NCBI GenBank assembly: GCA_014379815.1
Contig: JACMLA010000700.1
Location: 1 to 8,780, forward strand
Origin: Bryobacteraceae bacterium
Lineage (GTDB): Bacteria > Acidobacteriota > Terriglobia > Bryobacterales > Bryobacteraceae
Direction of reading: 5' to 3'
Length of the DNA: 8,780 bases
Positions 6,482 through 8,780 of the stretch are shown here, in pieces. The translations under genes were made by a program, and so were the position numbers. How positions within the stretch are numbered: position 1 is the first letter of the stretch; each line of letters opens with the position of its first letter. The notes under the pieces were generated by a model. It saw nothing but the letters and a program-made list of their open reading frames with translations. It was not told the origin of the DNA and made no database searches.

Positions 6482-8080
6482 CTAATGCTGCGCCTCCAGC
6501 ACCTTCAACTGCCTCGCCGCGTTCTGGTTGTTTGCATTCAACTGCAGTGACTTTTGATAGTTCGCAATTGCCAGCTGTTTCTGGCCATTCGCCAGATATG
6601 CTTCACCGAGACTGTCGTAGACATTCCCGTCAGCAGGGTATTGCTCAGTATTTCGTTTAAAGACTTCGATGGCTTCGCTGGGTCGCTTCTCACGCAGGAG
6701 TCGATAACCAAGGGCGTTGAGCGTACCTGCATCCTGCTTGTAGTTCGGCATAACGCCAGCATTGATATGGCGGGCCAGATCAAGGGCGGGCTTAAGGCCC
6801 ATCAACGCTTCGACCACAATTACAGCATCCGCCGCCGAATGCGGTGGTGCCGTGTATTTCCATCCGTACAACTTTGCAATGGTTTCCCGCAAATACGGCT
6901 CGACAGACGAAAACGCATCGGAGTTTCCCAGCGCCGCGAATCCCTGACCAGTGTCGGCGAACATCATCAGATGGGATTGAAATCCTTCGTTTCCTCCATT
7001 GTGGCGAAACAGGTCCGGGCTGCTCTGGTAGCCTACCCCGAAGCCCAGACCTACCGGACCATCGCCGCCTGAAATTTGCGTCGTTAGCATCTCCCGGGTC
7101 ATTTTCTGAGACAAGATGCGGTTAGACCTACCGTGCTTGGAAAGGCTAACTTCAATTGCGAGTTTGGCCAGGTCCGACGAGGTAGTCCAGAGACCATCTG
7201 GTGCCAGTTCCGGATAGATGTGCCATCTGCCGTTAACTGGGGTTCCATCCGCACGGGTGCCAGTAGCTGCCCGCGACGCCATTGACTGTGGCAGGTGCTG
7301 CTCAAATGTACTGTCAGCCATACCCATCTTTCGGAACACCTGTTGCTCCATGAATTGCTCAAAGGATTTGCCGCTGACGTCCATCATCAACTGACGCTCC
7401 ACGATCGTGCCTCCGCCCGAATACCGACACTTAGTTCCAGGAACAATGTCCACACGGATTGCTGGCGAATTTGCTGGCGGTTCACCGTTCAAAATCTGGA
7501 CAAGGGTCGGCAAGGGCTCCCCAATGGGATACCCGGCGAAGCCGTGGACCGTGAGGCCTGCGCTGTGACTCATAATGCGTCGGAGGGTGACTTTGCTATT
7601 AGCAGTGAACTCGTTCTCGGGTACCTTCCAGCTCTTGAGTTTGTTGTTCACGTCTTCATCGAGGCTGACCATGCCCTGCTCAACCAACCAAAGTGCTCCG
7701 ATGGCGGTCACTGGTTTACTAATGGAGGCCGCCTGGAAAAGTGTTCCTGGTGTAACGCGGGCTCCGGCTGCTGGGTCCGTCGAACCATAGCCCCTGGCCC
7801 ACACGATTCGATAATTACTAATGACTGCCAGACTAATGCCGGGAACCTTGAAGATTTGCATGAGTTGTTTTAGCGTTACCGGAGTAAGAGCCTGATCAGG
7901 CCCCACCGGAATGTTGAGGACTACCGAATCCATGTGAAGGACGCGTGAACGTTCCGATGAAGTGCGCCCGACTCTGTTTGCGCCTGCGGTTTGACCTTGC
8001 AATAAGGAGACGACACCCGATAATGCCAGCAGGACGATAAAGGAGATCTCTGGAAGACGCGACGAACGAATCGGACTCAT
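6482..8080 (-). CDS. Exported beta-lactamase-fold serine hydrolase with C-terminal TPRs
   Basis: From the ATG at 8080 the protein has 532 residues. This start has AGAGG five bases upstream and gives a signal peptide: a basic start (MSPIRSSR), a hydrophobic core ISFIVLLALSGVVSLL (12-27), and likely cleavage around 30-34. The 27 residues available upstream would spoil it. The domain at about 65-410 belongs to the class C beta-lactamase / penicillin-binding-protein-like / esterase VIII superfamily: S119-I-S-K122 supplies the nucleophile and general base, Y220-S-G is the second motif, and H360-N-G stands where KTG is found in true beta-lactamases. His there is usual in esterase- and peptidase-like members. 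Residues 454-521 form two TPR repeats (ALGYRLLREKRPSEAIEVF; YDSLGEAYLANGQKQLAI), probably a protein-binding tail. It acts in the periplasm or outside on an unknown ester, amide or D-amino-acid substrate. Confidence 0.92.
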   Translation of the reverse strand: MSPIRSSRLPEISFIVLLALSGVVSLLQGQTAGANRVGRTSSERSRVLHMDSVVLNIPVGPDQALTPVTLKQLMQIFKVPGISLAVISNYRIVWARGYGSTDPAAGARVTPGTLFQAASISKPVTAIGALWLVEQGMVSLDEDVNNKLKSWKVPENEFTANSKVTLRRIMSHSAGLTVHGFAGYPIGEPLPTLVQILNGEPPANSPAIRVDIVPGTKCRYSGGGTIVERQLMMDVSGKSFEQFMEQQVFRKMGMADSTFEQHLPQSMASRAATGTRADGTPVNGRWHIYPELAPDGLWTTSSDLAKLAIEVSLSKHGRSNRILSQKMTREMLTTQISGGDGPVGLGFGVGYQSSPDLFRHNGGNEGFQSHLMMFADTGQGFAALGNSDAFSSVEPYLRETIAKLYGWKYTAPPHSAADAVIVVEALMGLKPALDLARHINAGVMPNYKQDAGTLNALGYRLLREKRPSEAIEVFKRNTEQYPADGNVYDSLGEAYLANGQKQLAIANYQKSLQLNANNQNAARQLKVLEAQH

Positions 8081-8180
8081 CTGGGCCTCTGGCACTGTAT
8101 ACAGACGAGGATGAGATCCGTTACCCTTATGTTGTATTGCGGCCAATCCTGACCATTGCACTCCAGCAGGTGATCCACCT
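8081..8180. promoter_or_regulatory. Divergent intergenic region with promoters for two exported proteins
   Basis: These 100 bases separate the start of the serine hydrolase (minus) from the start of the DsbA-like gene (plus), so both promoters and any shared control site should lie here or just inside the genes. I see no strong -35/-10 pair on either strand. Visible items are GTATAC at 8097-8102 and the AGGTG/CACCT hairpin next to the DsbA-like start. Confidence 0.4.
8168..8180 (+). promoter_or_regulatory. Shine-Dalgarno site inside a small hairpin before the DsbA-like gene
   Basis: AGGTG (8168-8172), the loop ATC, then CACCT (8176-8180) form a perfect 5-bp stem that ends directly at the ATG. 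AGGTG is the only Shine-Dalgarno-like sequence at a usable distance (8 bases), so folding would hide the ribosome binding site. Whether the short stem is stable in vivo is unknown. Confidence 0.35.
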
Positions 8181-8756
8181 ATGAAAGCGGCGCTTACAAT
8201 TTGCTTCCTGGCGTTCCTTGCTGCGCCCGCTGAGAGGGTTGTGGAAGGAAACTCCAGGTCGGTAGTTCGGGTGATCGCGTATGAGGACTTGCAGTGCTCC
8301 GATTGCGCGGTTTACCGGAAGATGATGGACGAACGACTGCTGCCAAAGTACGGGGCTACCGTTGCGTTTGAGCACCGCGACTTCCCGCTTGCCAAGCACA
8401 AATGGGCGAAAGCTGCTTCCATCGCATGCCGTTATCTCGATTCTGTGAAGCCTGAGACTGGCGTGGCGTTTCGTCAGTGGGTGATGGCGAATCAAACCTC
8501 CATTACCCCTTCAAACTTTGAAGCGCAGCTTCTGGAATGGGCGAAGTCGAACGCTGTCGATCCAGCCCTTTTACGTGCGGCACTTTCGGATGCGAAGATT
8601 GCGAAACTAGTCAACGACGACTACGAAGAAGGAGTTGCGCGTGGCGTCGCACGCACACCGACCGTCTTCGTAAATGGCGAGCCGTTTATAGAAACTTTCA
8701 CGGTGGACGAGATCAGCAAGTCAATCGATACGGCGCTGGCAGCCTCGAAGAAGTAG
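8181..8756 (+). CDS. Exported DsbA-like thiol-disulfide oxidoreductase
   Basis: This 191-residue protein starts with a signal peptide (MKAALTICFLAFLAAPA, cleavage probably near residue 17) and continues as a thioredoxin-fold protein of the DsbA / Thioredoxin_4 type. Strand VVRVIAYEDLQCSDC leads to the redox motif C39-S-D-C42. The inserted helical domain covers about 70-150. The cis-proline P160 lies in VARTPTVFVNG, followed by the last strand and helix. FEHRDFPL (63-70) is also typical of this group. It should work in the periplasm, making or shuffling disulfides in exported proteins. The CSDC active site is not the CPHC of E. coli DsbA, so oxidase versus reductase/isomerase activity is open. 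A third cysteine, C83, lies in the helical domain. It diverges from the secreted serine hydrolase, but co-regulation is only inference. Confidence 0.9.
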   Translation: MKAALTICFLAFLAAPAERVVEGNSRSVVRVIAYEDLQCSDCAVYRKMMDERLLPKYGATVAFEHRDFPLAKHKWAKAASIACRYLDSVKPETGVAFRQWVMANQTSITPSNFEAQLLEWAKSNAVDPALLRAALSDAKIAKLVNDDYEEGVARGVARTPTVFVNGEPFIETFTVDEISKSIDTALAASKK

Positions 8757-8780
8757 TCCCAAGAAAGCAGATAATTACGC

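Noticed and set aside
7295..7873. 192-residue open frame opposite the serine hydrolase
   Set aside because: It is antisense to the catalytic domain, has odd composition (His/Cys/Trp-rich) and no domain I recognise.
6482..8080. Antibiotic-resistance beta-lactamase
   Set aside because: The third motif is HNG, not KTG, and the TPR tail is atypical. Superfamily membership alone does not support resistance.
8081..8161. 27-residue extension of the serine hydrolase
   Set aside because: It would place a polar stretch before the signal peptide. The ATG at 8080 has AGAGG at ideal spacing.

Overview
This window looks like ordinary bacterial chromosome, tightly packed and moderately GC-rich. There is no phage, insertion sequence, CRISPR array, tRNA or rRNA that I can see. 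The mix of a CocE-type hydrolase, a secreted beta-lactamase-fold hydrolase with C-terminal TPRs, and a DUF697-like membrane protein following a PD-(D/E)XK-like protein reminds me of Acidobacteriota (Solibacter/Bryobacter type). That placement is an impression from protein style, not a computed result.

Left half, minus strand (4074 down to 1). Four genes form a tightly coupled run: yggS (PLP-homeostasis protein), a GT4-type glycosyltransferase, a CocE/NonD-type alpha/beta hydrolase that is probably a lipoprotein, and a TetR-family repressor. The junctions are a 4-base ATGA overlap, a 14-base overlap and a 5-base gap. Beyond the repressor, at the left edge, lies a perfect 8+6+8 inverted repeat (39-60). 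It is followed by a Shine-Dalgarno sequence and a TTG start encoding the N-terminus MSKKLEG, typical of short-chain dehydrogenases/reductases. The repressor therefore most likely controls an SDR gene that continues outside the window, and the inverted repeat is its probable operator. The repressor has a Cys/Lys pair with the same spacing as the redox-sensing pair of NemR.

Middle, plus strand (4091-6437). Head to head with yggS, only 16 bases apart, is a two-gene unit. The first gene encodes a protein of about 500 residues with a C-terminal PD-(D/E)XK nuclease-like core. The second encodes a DUF697-like membrane-associated protein. The first frame runs 128 bases into the second gene. Its last ~45 residues look like an out-of-frame shadow, so there may be a frameshift near 5500-5550. 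This uncharacterised pair is the best candidate here for undescribed biology.

Right part (6482-8756). A secreted serine hydrolase with C-terminal TPRs (minus strand) converges on the DUF697-like gene across 44 bases that contain a repeated CTGACTG motif. It diverges, across a 100-base regulatory gap, from an exported DsbA-like thiol-disulfide protein. Several genes need a start correction relative to the longest open frame: yggS, the CocE-like gene, the nuclease-like gene, the DUF697-like gene and the serine hydrolase. No gene-free stretch exceeds 100 bases.
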